Positions 18,267-27,625 of a stretch of 64,000 nucleotides of DNA are shown in pieces. The stretch is from Nitriliruptoraceae bacterium. GTDB taxonomy: Bacteria; Actinomycetota; Nitriliruptoria; Nitriliruptorales; Nitriliruptoraceae. A program made the position numbers and the translations under genes. The stretch spans positions 31,153 to 95,152 of the forward strand of contig JAGYKW010000006.1 in assembly GCA_018401275.1 (NCBI GenBank). The letters are read 5' to 3'. The notes below the pieces were generated by a model, which was not told the origin of the DNA, ran no database searches, and worked only from the letters and a program-made list of their open reading frames with translations. Each line of letters starts with the position of its first letter. Position 1 is the stretch's first letter.

Positions 18267-18659
18267 ATGTCCCTGATCCGCATCCCCGTCCTGCTCGCCA
18301 TCCTGGTCGCCTCGGGTCCGCTGCAGTGGCGCTACGCGCAGCAGCGCTTCGTGTTCACCGCGGACGGTGCTGTCGCATCGGTCCCGCCGTGGCTCGCACT
18401 GATGGCCGTGGCCGTCGTGTTCATCCTCGCCGCGGGCTACCGCCGCGACCAGCGTCATGCCACGGTGCTGCTCATCGGTGAGGCGCTCATCGCGCTGATC
18501 ATCGCGCTGGTCCCGCCGCTGATCTGGGCCCAGGCGACCGGCAGCGTCTGGACCGAGGCGATGGGCGGGACGACCGGTGCGTCGTACGCGCAGATGCTCG
18601 CCCTCGTCTGGCTCCTCATCGCGCTGCGCACGCTGCGGGCGCAGCGCCGCAGCGCCTGA
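18267..18659 (+). CDS. small multi-pass membrane protein, unknown function
   Basis: 130 residues with four predicted hydrophobic segments (around 5-17, 42-56, 68-87 and 105-122), short charged loops and a basic C-terminal tail (TLRAQRRSA). ATG follows GGAGG. No family recognised. It lies between the 30-residue membrane microprotein and another membrane protein, all in one direction after the TetR gene. Confidence 0.75.
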   Translation: MSLIRIPVLLAILVASGPLQWRYAQQRFVFTADGAVASVPPWLALMAVAVVFILAAGYRRDQRHATVLLIGEALIALIIALVPPLIWAQATGSVWTEAMGGTTGASYAQMLALVWLLIALRTLRAQRRSA

Positions 18660-18759
18660 TCCGACCGGCGGCCGGACGAGGCGGAATGCCCCGCACGGCG
18701 GCGGCGTTGGAACGGGGGAGGCACTCGGGGACATCCCGGCGTCGTCCGAGGAGGTCCGT

Positions 18760-19266
18760 GTGAGCGCGCTGCAGGCACTGAGCGCATGGCCGCTGCGTCG
18801 CTGGATCGCGGCCGCGGTCGCCAGCGCCGGCTCGTTCGTCCTGCTCGGCATCCCGACCGCGATGATCCCCAACCCCGTGTTCGCCCGCAAGATCGAGGCG
18901 CCGGCGTGGACCTACCCGTCACTCGTCGTCACCGCGCTGCTCGCAGGACTCCTGCTCGCCAGCTACGTCCGTGCGTCAGGACGCGCAGCTGGCGAGGACG
19001 GTGAGCGACTCGACGAGGCGTCCCCGGAGGAGGCCCGGTCGTTCACCGTCGGAGGCCTGCTCACGTTCTTCGCGATCGGCTGCCCGACCTGCAACAAGCT
19101 CGTCCTGATCGCGCTGGGTTCGAGCGGGGCGATCACCTGGTTCGAGCCCGTCCAGCCCGTGCTCGCAGTCGCCGGCATCGGCGTGCTCGTGTGGGCGCTG
19201 CACCGGCGACTCACGAGCGAAGTGGCCTGCCGGGTGCCCGCCGGTCGAGGTCAGGCGTCCGGCTGA
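18760..19266 (+). CDS. membrane protein with CPxCN motif, unknown function
   Basis: 168 residues. Hydrophobic segments lie around residues 12-28, 45-68, 98-112 and 130-150. The third begins FFAIGCPTCNKLVLIALGSSG, a two-cysteine motif at the membrane that could be redox-active or bind metal (inference). GTG at 18760 follows GAGGAGG. The 3' end overlaps the oppositely oriented potassium-channel gene by 16 bases. I do not recognise a named family. Confidence 0.75.
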   Translation: MSALQALSAWPLRRWIAAAVASAGSFVLLGIPTAMIPNPVFARKIEAPAWTYPSLVVTALLAGLLLASYVRASGRAAGEDGERLDEASPEEARSFTVGGLLTFFAIGCPTCNKLVLIALGSSGAITWFEPVQPVLAVAGIGVLVWALHRRLTSEVACRVPAGRGQASG

Positions 19267-20348
19267 CCGTGCTCGTCGCCGTGCCCGCCGCCGTTGATGC
19301 GCGCGCGCGTCTCCGCCGCCGCTCCGGCGAGCGAGACCAGCAGGTCGCCCTCGCGCAGCGGCATGCAGTCCGGATCGTCGATGCGGACCAGGCGGCCGGA
19401 CCGCAGCACGGCGACAGGCACCTGTCCGCGGGTGACCCCGGCCGCGCGTCCGACCTCCATGTCGCTGACCTCCCGCTCGACGAGCATCAGGCCGTGCGCG
19501 GTGTCGAGCAGGTCCTCGACGACCCGCGCCGCATCCGGATGACGACTGGTCACGCCGAGGAGTCGGCCCGCCGTCTCTGACGACGTGACGACCGACGTCG
19601 CACCCGACTGCAGCAGCAGGCTCCGGTTCTCCTCCTCGCGCACGGCCGCGACGATCGACGCGTTCGGAGCGAGCTCGCGGGCGGTCAACGTCGTGAGGAC
19701 CGCGCTCGCGTCACGGTCGGTCGCGACGATGACGGTCCGGGCCCGGTCGACACGCGCCTCGCGCAGCGTCGCCGTGCGAGTCGAGTCCCCGAGCACGACG
19801 GTGTAGCCGTCGCGCGAGGCCTCGCCGGCGATCACCGGGTCCGGCTCGATGATGGTGATGATGTCGATATCGACCCCGTCGTCGCGGATCGCGCGGGCAG
19901 CCGCACGACCCTTCACGCCGTAGCCACAGATCACGTAGTGGTCATCCACGTCGCGCCTCCACCGGCGTCGCCGGTACTCGTCCCGCCAGCGCTCCGTCAG
20001 CAGCTCGATGGTCGTCCCGAGCAGCAGGAGCAGGAACAGGATCCGGGCCGGTGTGACGATCAGGATCGTCGCGAGCCGGGCCCCGTCCGTCACCGGGGTG
20101 ATGTCGCCGTACCCGGTGGTCGTCACGCTCACCGAGGCGTAGTAGAGGGCCGCCAGGAAGGTGACCCGCTGTCCGGTGGCGTCGACGTAGCCGTCGCGCC
20201 CGATCCACACGGTCAGCGCGACGATCAGCAGCAGGATCGCCGCAAGGCCCGCACGGCCGAGCAGCTGGCCGAGCGGGCCACGCTGTGGACCGCGCCGACC
20301 CACGAGCACCGAACTGTCGACGGCGGTCGACCTCGGCCCCTCGATCAC
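19251..20348 (-). CDS. potassium channel with two TM helices and RCK (TrkA-N/TrkA-C) domains
   Basis: 365 residues. A first helix (AAILLLIVALTVWIG), pore loop with selectivity filter TTTGYGDITP, and second helix (LFLLLLLGTTIELL) make a Kch/MthK-type pore. Then comes a cytosolic Rossmann RCK domain with YVICGYGVKGRAAARAI near residue 140 and a C-terminal TrkA-C domain. Opening by bound ligand (nucleotide or Ca2+) is typical of the family. GTG at 20348 has GGGGAGG four to five bases upstream. Divergent from nfeD with a 76-base gap. Confidence 0.92.
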   Translation of the reverse strand: MIEGPRSTAVDSSVLVGRRGPQRGPLGQLLGRAGLAAILLLIVALTVWIGRDGYVDATGQRVTFLAALYYASVSVTTTGYGDITPVTDGARLATILIVTPARILFLLLLLGTTIELLTERWRDEYRRRRWRRDVDDHYVICGYGVKGRAAARAIRDDGVDIDIITIIEPDPVIAGEASRDGYTVVLGDSTRTATLREARVDRARTVIVATDRDASAVLTTLTARELAPNASIVAAVREEENRSLLLQSGATSVVTSSETAGRLLGVTSRHPDAARVVEDLLDTAHGLMLVEREVSDMEVGRAAGVTRGQVPVAVLRSGRLVRIDDPDCMPLREGDLLVSLAGAAAETRARINGGGHGDEHGQPDA

Positions 20349-20412
20349 CGTGCCTCCCCGACCCTCTGCGGCGACGCTACCCCCGACCTGCGCCGGCGTC
20401 GCGTCGCCCCCG

Positions 20413-20418
20413 TACCCT
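20413..20418 (+). promoter_or_regulatory. -10-like hexamer of nfeD (leaderless geometry)
   Basis: TACCCT ends six bases before the nfeD ATG at 20425, leaving no room for a ribosome binding site. Transcription would begin at or next to the start codon. No good -35 is visible. Confidence 0.55.
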
Positions 20419-20424
20419 GCGGGC

Positions 20425-21924
20425 ATGACGCGAGCTGCGCACGAGGACCGTCCGACTCCCCGTATCGCGCGCCGTATCGCGCGCCGTGTGGTGGCCGGAG
20501 CGCTGCTCGGCCTCGGAACGCTCGGCCTGGTCGTCCCCCCGGGGACAGCCGGCGCGCAGGGCGCCGAGGGCGTGGCGCCCGTGCACATCGTCGTCGTCGA
20601 CGGCGAGATCGACCTGGGTATCGCCGCGCTGCTCGAGCGCGCCGTGCGCGAGGCCGAGGCCGCGGACGCTGCCGCGCTCATCGTGCGCGTCGACACGCCC
20701 GGCGGGCGCCTCGACGCCGTGCTGCGGATGCGCGACGTGCTGCTCGGGAGCGATGTCCCGACGATCGCGTTCGTCGACCGCGACGCCTTCAGCGCCGGCG
20801 CACTCGTCGCGATCGCGGCCGAGCAGCTGTGGCTCGCACCGGGCGCGGTCATCGGCGCAGCGACACCGGTCCAGGGGGACGGCTCGGCGACGGACGAGAA
20901 GACGATCTCCGCGGTCCGCGCCGTGTTCCGGGCCACCGCGAGCGAACGCGGTCGTGATCCGATCGTCGCCGAGGCCATGGTCGATCCGGCGATCGTCGTC
21001 GACGGGCTCATCGGCCGGGGGAAGCTGCTCACCATGGACGTCGCGCAGGCGACGGAGCGCGGCTACGCCGATGGGATCGCCGCGGACCTCGACGCGCTGC
21101 TGGTCGCACTCGAGCTCGACGGCAACCCGCGGGTCGACGTCGAGCCGGCGCTCGCCGAACGTCTCGTCCGCGTGCTGACCAGCGGACTGGTCGCCGGCCT
21201 GCTGCTCACCGTCGGCATCTGGCTGCTCGTCGGCGACGTGCTGGGCGGCGGTGGGGTCGGTCTCGGCGCGGCGCTGGGTGCGTCGTCGATCGGGCTGTTC
21301 CTCTTCGGTCACCTGCTCGCCGGGCTCGCTGGCATCGAGTCGGTGCTGCTCATCGTCCTCGGTATCGTCCTGATCCTCGTGGAGGTGCTCGTGCTGCCAG
21401 GGGTCGGCATCGTCGGCGTGTCCGGCGTGTTCGCGCTGCTCGGCGGGGCGACGCTCGCGATGGTCGATCGTGACGTCGAGATCGTGCCGCGAGCGGCCTT
21501 CATCGCGGCCTTCAACGTCGCCGGACTCGCGTTCCTCGCGGCCGTCGGTCTGCTCGTCGGCCTGCTCGTGCTCCTCGGTCGCAGCACGCGCATGCGGACC
21601 GAGGGCGGCGCGCGGCTGAGTCGACGGGGCAACCGACTGGTCCTGTCCACCGACGTCGGTGGAGCGCATGCGGACGGTCTCCTCGGTGCGCACGGGGTGG
21701 CACTGACCGACCTGCGTCCGGCCGGCGCTGCCGACATCGATGGTGCGCGCGTCGACGTCGTCGCAGAGGCCGGCTACCTCGCAGCCGGTACGGCCATCGA
21801 GGTCGTCGTCGACGAGGGTTACCGTCGGGTCGTGCGTGCGCGGCGCGCGAGCCCCACCAGCGACGCTGCGGCCGGTGACACTACGGCCGACGACGCTGCA
21901 GCCGACGACCCTGCAGACCTGTGA
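20425..21924 (+). CDS. nfeD: NfeD-family membrane protein with ClpP-class serine protease domain
   Basis: 499 residues. Signal peptide or first helix at residues 16-40, then a ClpP-like domain (residues 50-250) with RVDTPGGRLDAVLRMRD and the serine in FSAGALVAIAAEQ. Four to five hydrophobic helices follow (residues 255-390), then the C-terminal NfeD OB-fold, and an Ala/Asp/Thr-rich tail. Long NfeD proteins partner with SPFH/stomatin-type proteins in membrane quality control; the next gene encodes one. The start follows a TACCCT hexamer by six bases. Confidence 0.9.
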   Translation: MTRAAHEDRPTPRIARRIARRVVAGALLGLGTLGLVVPPGTAGAQGAEGVAPVHIVVVDGEIDLGIAALLERAVREAEAADAAALIVRVDTPGGRLDAVLRMRDVLLGSDVPTIAFVDRDAFSAGALVAIAAEQLWLAPGAVIGAATPVQGDGSATDEKTISAVRAVFRATASERGRDPIVAEAMVDPAIVVDGLIGRGKLLTMDVAQATERGYADGIAADLDALLVALELDGNPRVDVEPALAERLVRVLTSGLVAGLLLTVGIWLLVGDVLGGGGVGLGAALGASSIGLFLFGHLLAGLAGIESVLLIVLGIVLILVEVLVLPGVGIVGVSGVFALLGGATLAMVDRDVEIVPRAAFIAAFNVAGLAFLAAVGLLVGLLVLLGRSTRMRTEGGARLSRRGNRLVLSTDVGGAHADGLLGAHGVALTDLRPAGAADIDGARVDVVAEAGYLAAGTAIEVVVDEGYRRVVRARRASPTSDAAAGDTTADDAAADDPADL

Positions 21925-21977
21925 ACGTGTCCCCGAACGCCCTCGATCCCGTCACTCGCTGACCGGAAGGCATCCCC

Positions 21978-22934
21978 ATGAGCGATCTGCTCGTCGCCGC
22001 ACCACTGCTCATCATCGTCGCCGTCGTGGCGCTCCTCTTCTACGTCGTCCCGGTGGGGCTGTGGATCACCGCGCTGTTCAGCGGCGTCCGCGTCTCCCTG
22101 CTGACGCTGGTCGGCATGCGCCTGCGCAAGGTCGTGCCCGCCGAGATCATCCGTCCGCTCATCAGCGCGACGAAGGCCGGCATCCAGCTCGACGTCGGCC
22201 AGATGGAGGCGCACACGCTCGCGGGCGGCAACGTCGGCCGGGTGGTCGCTGCGCTCATCAGCGCCGACCGCGCCAACATCGAGCTGCCATGGAAGCGCGC
22301 GACCGCGATCGATCTCGCTGGACGCGATGTGCTGCAGGCCGTGCAGGTCAGCGTGAACCCGAAGGTCATCGAGACGCCGCGCATCGCGGCCGTGGCGAAG
22401 GATGGCATCCAGGTCATCGCGATCGCGCGCGTGACCGTGCGTGCCAACATCGAGCGCCTCGTCGGTGGTGCAGGTGAGGAGACCATCATCGCCCGCGTCG
22501 GCGAGGGCACGGTGTCGTCCATCGGTTCGGCGGAGAGCCACAAGGACGTGCTCGAGAACCCGGACGGCATCTCGCGTCGCGTGCTCGAGCGTGGACTCGA
22601 CGCGGGCACGGCGTTCGAGATCCTCTCGATCGACATCGCCGACGTGGACGTCGGCCGCAACATCGGTGCCGAGCTGCAGACCGACCAGGCCGAGGCGGAC
22701 AAGCGCATCGCGCAGGCGAAGGCGGAGGAGCGTCGTGCGATGGCGGTCGCTCGCGAGCAGGAGATGCGCGCGGCCGTGGTCGAGGCCGAGGCTCAGGTCC
22801 CGCTCGCGCTGGCCGAGGCGCTGCGCGCAGGCCGGATCGGCGTGATGGACGCCTACCGGATGGAGAACATCCAGGCGGACACGCGCATGCGCGGCGCGAT
22901 CGGTGGCGGCGAGGCGCAGGAGATCGAGGGTTGA
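21978..22934 (+). CDS. floA: flotillin-like protein FloA
   Basis: 318 residues. An N-terminal membrane hairpin (residues 5-40), then the SPFH/band-7 region with conserved [18 protein letters not shown] and [19 protein letters not shown], then a helical coiled-coil ([20 protein letters not shown]). Matches the UPF0365/FloA family that organises membrane microdomains. Directly after nfeD, as in the Bacillus yqeZ-yqfA operon. ATG follows GGAAGG. Confidence 0.95.
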   Translation: MSDLLVAAPLLIIVAVVALLFYVVPVGLWITALFSGVRVSLLTLVGMRLRKVVPAEIIRPLISATKAGIQLDVGQMEAHTLAGGNVGRVVAALISADRANIELPWKRATAIDLAGRDVLQAVQVSVNPKVIETPRIAAVAKDGIQVIAIARVTVRANIERLVGGAGEETIIARVGEGTVSSIGSAESHKDVLENPDGISRRVLERGLDAGTAFEILSIDIADVDVGRNIGAELQTDQAEADKRIAQAKAEERRAMAVAREQEMRAAVVEAEAQVPLALAEALRAGRIGVMDAYRMENIQADTRMRGAIGGGEAQEIEG

Positions 22935-23422
22935 GCGACGGCCCGGGCATCCCACGGCTGCTCGCGAGCATGCTCGGTGTCGAGCAGTCGCGGGCCGCGC
23001 GGCCCGGCACGGTGCCACCGCAGGGTCCGCCCCGGCAGGCCGCACCACGGGTGCCCGCATCAGCGGCGCCCGCGCCGCAGCAGTCCACGTCCGGCGGCGG
23101 GCTGCAGCCACCTCCGAGGCTCGCCCCGCCGGAGCGGCTGCAGCCGCGCCGTGAGCGTGTGCCGTCGCATCGGCAGTCGCAGCGGGGCCGGCCGGCTGCG
23201 GCGACCGCAGCGGAGCCCGCGTCCACGAACCCGGTCCGACGTCCACGTCCCGATCATGGGGACACCGGTGCTGCCTACGTGCTCCCGGCGGCGGGCGATG
23301 CGGCGATGACACGGGCTGCGCTGCGCGAGGTGCTGCGCTCGCCGGCACATGCGCGCACGGCCGTGCTCGCGGCTGAGGTGCTCGGGGCGCCGCGGGGTCT
23401 GCGCCCCTACGGGACGGACTGA
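22931..23422 (+). CDS. Pro/Arg-rich protein downstream of floA
   Basis: 163 residues from a TTG that overlaps the floA stop (GGTTGA), implying coupled translation. Mostly disordered, rich in Pro, Arg, Gln and Ala; the only ordered part is the C-terminus ([33 protein letters not shown]), which ends like small proteins often found after floA. Function unknown; a cytosolic partner of the flotillin complex is a reasonable inference. Confidence 0.7.
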   Translation: MSDGPGIPRLLASMLGVEQSRAARPGTVPPQGPPRQAAPRVPASAAPAPQQSTSGGGLQPPPRLAPPERLQPRRERVPSHRQSQRGRPAAATAAEPASTNPVRRPRPDHGDTGAAYVLPAAGDAAMTRAALREVLRSPAHARTAVLAAEVLGAPRGLRPYGTD

Positions 23423-23435
23423 GCCGGGGAACGGG

Positions 23436-24671
23436 TCAGCCCGGTCGACTGACTTCGCGCGTGAGCGTGGGTCGCGAGACGACCGCACCGAGCAGGATGA
23501 TCGCGGTGGCCGTGAGCAGGGCGACGTCCTCGCTGAACGTGTCGGAGAGCAGGCCCGACAGCGCAGCGGCGACCGGTCGTGATCCGAGGAACGCGATCGA
23601 CCACAGCGCCATGACGCGTCCCCGGAGCGCGTCGGGGACGCGCTGCTGGATCGCGGTCGTGAACGCGGTGAGCGACAGGGTCATGCCCGCACCCGCCACG
23701 ATCATCGTGAGCGCGGCGAAGGTCGCGGTGGTCGCGAGCACCAGCGGGCCGAGTCCAGCAGCGAGCACGATGAGTCCGATCGTCCCGGACCGTTCGATGC
23801 CGAGTCGACGACGCATCCGTGGCTGGACGATGAAGCCCAGGATCGCGCCGACGCCGAACGCGGACGTGATCAGCCCGACGAGGTCCCCACCACCGCCGAG
23901 TCCGTCGGCGAACGCGGGTGCGAGCGTGATGACGGGGTCGACACCGAGTCCGACGACGGTCACCCCGACGAGCAGGAAGCCGACAGGACGGTCGCGTCCG
24001 AGGTAGGCGACGGCGGCGAGGATGCGCGTGTCTCGCCGGGCCACGTGCGACGCGGTCGCGGTCCTTCGGAACATCATGAGGCCGTACGTGGCCTGAAGCA
24101 CGGTGGTGATGGTGAACGTCACGGTCGGACCGGCGGTCGTGACGAGCAGGGCCCCGACCGCCGGTCCGAGCGCGCGAGCGACGGTCATGGGCACGGACGA
24201 GAGCGTGATCGCGGTCGGCAGCTCCGTGCGGCGCACGAGCGAGGGCAGCAGCGCCTGCGAGGCAGGACCACCGATCGCGAAGCCGATCCCGACGACCGTC
24301 GCACCGAGGACGACCGCGTACGCCCCGGACGTCCCGACGAGTCCGGGACCCGCCGACCACAGGGCGAGCAGCCCCGTACCGGTCGCGGTGATCACCGTGC
24401 CGACGACGAGCTGCCGACGACGGTCCGCACGGTCCGCACGGGCACCGCTCCACGGGGTGAGAAGGATCTGCGGGGCGAACTGTCCGATGGTGATCGCGGC
24501 GACGAGCGTCGTCGAGCGGGTGAGCTCCCACACGACGATCGCGGCGGCGACGTTGTGGATCCACACGCCCATGTTCGCGACGATCTGGCCGATGAAGAAG
24601 GGACCGAAGGTGCGATCGCGCAGCAGCTCGGGGACGCGTCGGGCTGCGAGCGGTGGCGAGGTCTCAGGCAC
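23436..24671 (-). CDS. MFS transporter (EntS/MFS_3-like exporter)
   Basis: 411 residues with about 12 hydrophobic helices. The first loop carries GARADRADRRR, the MFS motif between helices 2 and 3, and FTTAIQQRVPDALRGRVMALW is typical of the enterobactin-exporter-like branch. Substrate unknown. The start overlaps the end of the marR-family gene by eight bases, so the regulator and exporter form one unit, a common arrangement for drug or metabolite efflux. Confidence 0.88.
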   Translation of the reverse strand: MPETSPPLAARRVPELLRDRTFGPFFIGQIVANMGVWIHNVAAAIVVWELTRSTTLVAAITIGQFAPQILLTPWSGARADRADRRRQLVVGTVITATGTGLLALWSAGPGLVGTSGAYAVVLGATVVGIGFAIGGPASQALLPSLVRRTELPTAITLSSVPMTVARALGPAVGALLVTTAGPTVTFTITTVLQATYGLMMFRRTATASHVARRDTRILAAVAYLGRDRPVGFLLVGVTVVGLGVDPVITLAPAFADGLGGGGDLVGLITSAFGVGAILGFIVQPRMRRRLGIERSGTIGLIVLAAGLGPLVLATTATFAALTMIVAGAGMTLSLTAFTTAIQQRVPDALRGRVMALWSIAFLGSRPVAAALSGLLSDTFSEDVALLTATAIILLGAVVSRPTLTREVSRPG

Positions 24672-25143
24672 GGTCGGGCTCCTCGAGGATCGCGAAGTCG
24701 GTGGTCAGGCGCAGCAGCAGCCGCTCGAGCGCGACGATGTCCGCGCTCGTCCAGTCCGCCGTGACCTCCTCGAGCATGGTCGTGCGCGACGCGGCGAGCT
24801 CATCGAGCAGGGCGCGTCCGGCCGGTGTCAACGCGAGCACGAGGCGGCGACGGTCGTCGGGGTCAGGGGAGCGGCTCACCAGCCCCTCGGTGACGCGTTG
24901 GTCGACGAGTCGTGAGGCGGTCGACGGGTCGATCGCGAGCGTCGCGGCCACCGTCCCGATGCTGGGTGGTGCGGGGGCCTGGTCCACGGCGTGGAGGACC
25001 CGGACCGTCGAGAGCTCGATGCGTCGACCCAGCGGGCCGAGGAGCCGCCGGCGGTAGCCGGGCCGGTTCACGAGCCGACGGACCTCGAGCAGCGCGCGGT
25101 CAAGGCCGATGAGCCGGTGTGAGGGGGTGCCCTGGGATGCCAT
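24664..25143 (-). CDS. MarR-family transcriptional regulator
   Basis: 159 residues with a winged helix: SIGTVAATLAIDPSTASRLVDQRVTEG (recognition helix) and wing SPDPDDRRRLVLALTPAG. First gene of a two-gene unit with the MFS exporter. ATG at 25143 has no ribosome binding site; a TATGCT hexamer ends eight bases upstream, suggesting a leaderless message. A perfect palindrome over that hexamer (25145-25159) is the likely autoregulatory operator. Confidence 0.92.
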   Translation of the reverse strand: MASQGTPSHRLIGLDRALLEVRRLVNRPGYRRRLLGPLGRRIELSTVRVLHAVDQAPAPPSIGTVAATLAIDPSTASRLVDQRVTEGLVSRSPDPDDRRRLVLALTPAGRALLDELAASRTTMLEEVTADWTSADIVALERLLLRLTTDFAILEEPDRA

Positions 25144-25144
25144 A

Positions 25145-25159
25145 TGTATGCAGCATACA
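25145..25159. promoter_or_regulatory. palindromic MarR operator over the promoter
   Basis: TGTATGC-A-GCATACA: seven-base perfect arms around one central base, starting two bases before the MarR start codon. On the minus strand it contains TATGCT, the best -10 hexamer. A dimeric regulator bound here would block its own transcription. Confidence 0.75.
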
Positions 25160-25204
25160 CAGAAAGAGGCCGCCGTGCAGGACCCTCGACGTCCGAAGGG
25201 CGGT

Positions 25205-25708
25205 CTAGCCCCGGGGCTCGTCGCGCTGCAGGGTCGCGTCCTTCGCGCGGGACAGCTCCGTCAGCGCCGCACGGTGCGCATCGAGCGCAGCCGTGAGCGC
25301 GGCGTCGCCACGCGCGAGGATGCGGATCGCGAGCAGGCCCGCGTTGTGCGCGGTCCCGATGCCCACGGTCGCCACCGGCACGCCGGCAGGCATCTGCACG
25401 ATCGAGAGCAGCGCGTCGAGGCCGTCGAGCCGACCTGACGGCACCGGGACGCCGATGACCGGCAGCGCCGTCACGGAGGCGAGCATCCCCGGCAGGTGCG
25501 CAGCCCCGCCGGCACCCGCGATGAGCACCTCCAGGCCGCGCCCCGACGCCTCACGGCCGTAGGCGAGCATGCCCTCGGCGTCGCGATGCGCCGAGACGAC
25601 GCGGACCTCGTGGGCGACACCGAACTCCTCGCACACGTCCGCGGCAGCGCGCATGACCCCGAGGTCCGAGTCGCTGCCCATCACGATGCCGACCCGTGCA
25701 CCCATCAT
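25205..25708 (-). CDS. purE: 5-(carboxyamino)imidazole ribonucleotide mutase
   Basis: 167 residues; converts N5-CAIR to CAIR in purine synthesis. Shows [38 protein letters not shown] and [10 protein letters not shown], all family-defining (class I PurE). The ATG pair at 25708/25705 overlaps the purK stop (ATGA). Gene order HAD-purK-purE on the minus strand with overlapping ends indicates one operon. Confidence 0.97.
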   Translation of the reverse strand: MMGARVGIVMGSDSDLGVMRAAADVCEEFGVAHEVRVVSAHRDAEGMLAYGREASGRGLEVLIAGAGGAAHLPGMLASVTALPVIGVPVPSGRLDGLDALLSIVQMPAGVPVATVGIGTAHNAGLLAIRILARGDAALTAALDAHRAALTELSRAKDATLQRDEPRG

Positions 25709-26868
25709 CGACCTCCGGTCCCGTCTCCGCCCGTGCCGTTCCCACCCGTCGCGGTCAGGGCCGCAGCAGCGCGCCGTGCGGCGACCAGCGCGACGTCGGG
25801 GTCGTGACCGAGCACGGTCACGTGCCCGATCTTACGGCCCGGCCTCGACGCCTTCCCGTACAGGTGCACGCGTGCGCCCTCGACGGCGAGCGCGGCCGGC
25901 ACGCGCGCCGCGACGTCCGAACCGTCGACGCCGAGCACGTTCACCGTCACCGCGCAGCCGGCCAGCATCGTGGTCGGCCCGAGCGGCCAGTCGAGCACCG
26001 CACGCAGGTGGTTGGTGAACTGCGAGGTCGCGCAGCCCTCGATGGTGGCGTGCCCGGAGTTGTGCGGCCGCACGGCGATCTCGTTGACCAGCACCTCGCC
26101 CTCGGGTGTCACGAACTGCTCGACGGCGAGGATGCCGACGGCGTCGATGCCGTCCGCGATGGCGTGGGCGATCGCGATCGCCCGGTCCGCGACGTCCGCG
26201 CCGATGCGGGCCGGCATGACCAGCTCGTGGCAGATCCCGTCGCGCTGCAGCGTCTCGACCACCGGGTAGACGACGCTCTCGCCGCCGGGACGACGCGCGA
26301 CCAGCACCGCGAGCTCGAGCGCGATCGGGATGCGCTGCTCGACGATCCACTCGCCGCCACGGGCGAGCACCGCGTCGAGGGCGGCGTGATCCGCGACGAC
26401 CTCGACCCCGCGCCCGTCGTAGCCACCGGTCCGCGCCTTCGCGACCAGCGGCCAGCCGTGAGCGGCTGCGAGCTCGTCGACGCCGTCCGCGTCGGAGGCG
26501 ACCACATGGGCCGGGCCGGGCAGCCCGAGCGCGGCGAACGTCTCGCGGGCGACGAGCTTGTCCTGTGCGACGCGCAGTGCGCGGGCCGAGGGACGCACGG
26601 GCACGCCCTGCGCCTCGAGCGACGCGAGCGTCGCCGTGTCGACGAGCTCATGATCGAGCGTGATGACGTCGACCTCGGACGCCAGGGCGCGCAGGGCAGC
26701 GGGGTCGTCGGCCGCACCGAGGCGATGGAGCGCGCCGGCGCTCACGGCCGGCTCGTCCGGTCCCGTGGCGAGCACCGTCAGGTGCACCCCGAGGTCGATC
26801 GCGGCACGCTGGGTCATGCGTGCGAGCTGTCCTGCCCCGACCATGCCGACGCGGCCGGATGCGCTCAC
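25705..26868 (-). CDS. purK: 5-(carboxyamino)imidazole ribonucleotide synthase
   Basis: 387 residues; ATP-grasp enzyme that makes N5-CAIR from AIR, bicarbonate and ATP, supplying PurE next to it. Motifs: [15 protein letters not shown] at the N-terminus, [12 protein letters not shown] in the ATP-grasp loop, and [19 protein letters not shown] near residue 255. The C-terminal tail is a low-complexity Gly/Thr stretch. The start overlaps the stop of the HAD gene by four bases. Confidence 0.97.
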   Translation of the reverse strand: MSASGRVGMVGAGQLARMTQRAAIDLGVHLTVLATGPDEPAVSAGALHRLGAADDPAALRALASEVDVITLDHELVDTATLASLEAQGVPVRPSARALRVAQDKLVARETFAALGLPGPAHVVASDADGVDELAAAHGWPLVAKARTGGYDGRGVEVVADHAALDAVLARGGEWIVEQRIPIALELAVLVARRPGGESVVYPVVETLQRDGICHELVMPARIGADVADRAIAIAHAIADGIDAVGILAVEQFVTPEGEVLVNEIAVRPHNSGHATIEGCATSQFTNHLRAVLDWPLGPTTMLAGCAVTVNVLGVDGSDVAARVPAALAVEGARVHLYGKASRPGRKIGHVTVLGHDPDVALVAARRAAAALTATGGNGTGGDGTGGR

Positions 26869-27560
26869 GCGATCGAGGTGGCGGGGGTCGTGGACGGGAC
26901 CGCGGCGACGAGGGCGGGCTCGAGGACGTCGAGCACGAGCTCGCGCGTCGTGTCGACCCGGACGTGCGCGCGGCCGACACGCTCCTGCGGGCCGACGCCG
27001 ATGACGCGCATGCCGGCCGCCAGCCCCGCCTCGACCCCCGACCCCGCGTCCTCCACGACGACGCAGGCGGCCGGCGCGACGTCGATCATGCGGGCCGCTG
27101 CGAGGAAGATGTCGGGTGCAGGTTTCGGGTCGCCGCTCTCGCCGTCCGCGACGGCATCGAACAGGTCGGTGATCCCCATGCGGTCGAGCACGCGCGCAGC
27201 GTTGCGCGATGACGATCCGATCGCGACCTGCCAGTGCCGTGACTCGGCGGCGAGGAGCAGGTCGAGCACGCCGGGCAGCAGATCGCGCAGCGTCAACGCG
27301 TCGAGCGCCTCGAGGTAGCGCGCGTTCTTCTCCTCGAGGATCGCCATGAACGCGGTCTCGTCGACCTGGTGGTCACCGAGCAGGACGCGCAGGGAGTCCT
27401 CGCGGGAGCGGCCCCGGGTGCGCTCGTAGGCCGACAGGGAGAAGGGGAGGTCATGCGCCTCGAGCACGGTGCGCCAGGCCGTCTGATGCTGCGACGCGGT
27501 GTCCGTCACGACCCCATCGAGGTCGAGGATCAACGCTGCGGGCGGGGGCACGGTCGTCAT
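26865..27560 (-). CDS. HAD hydrolase, beta-phosphoglucomutase-like
   Basis: 231 residues. Motif I DLDGVVTDT, cap-domain residues TRGRSREDSL, motif II GSSS, motif III KPAPDIF with the preceding Lys, and motif IV VVEDAGSGVEA. These match the beta-phosphoglucomutase/sugar-phosphatase branch (DxD and the cap RGxSR motif). Its real substrate is not evident. First gene of the unit with purK and purE (four-base overlap); GAGGA precedes the ATG. Confidence 0.9.
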   Translation of the reverse strand: MTTVPPPAALILDLDGVVTDTASQHQTAWRTVLEAHDLPFSLSAYERTRGRSREDSLRVLLGDHQVDETAFMAILEEKNARYLEALDALTLRDLLPGVLDLLLAAESRHWQVAIGSSSRNAARVLDRMGITDLFDAVADGESGDPKPAPDIFLAAARMIDVAPAACVVVEDAGSGVEAGLAAGMRVIGVGPQERVGRAHVRVDTTRELVLDVLEPALVAAVPSTTPATSIA

Positions 27561-27625
27561 GGCGGGTCCTCGTCGGGATGCTCGGGGGAGTCTGCCACAC
27601 CGTCCGACGGGTGCTGCGGTCCTGA

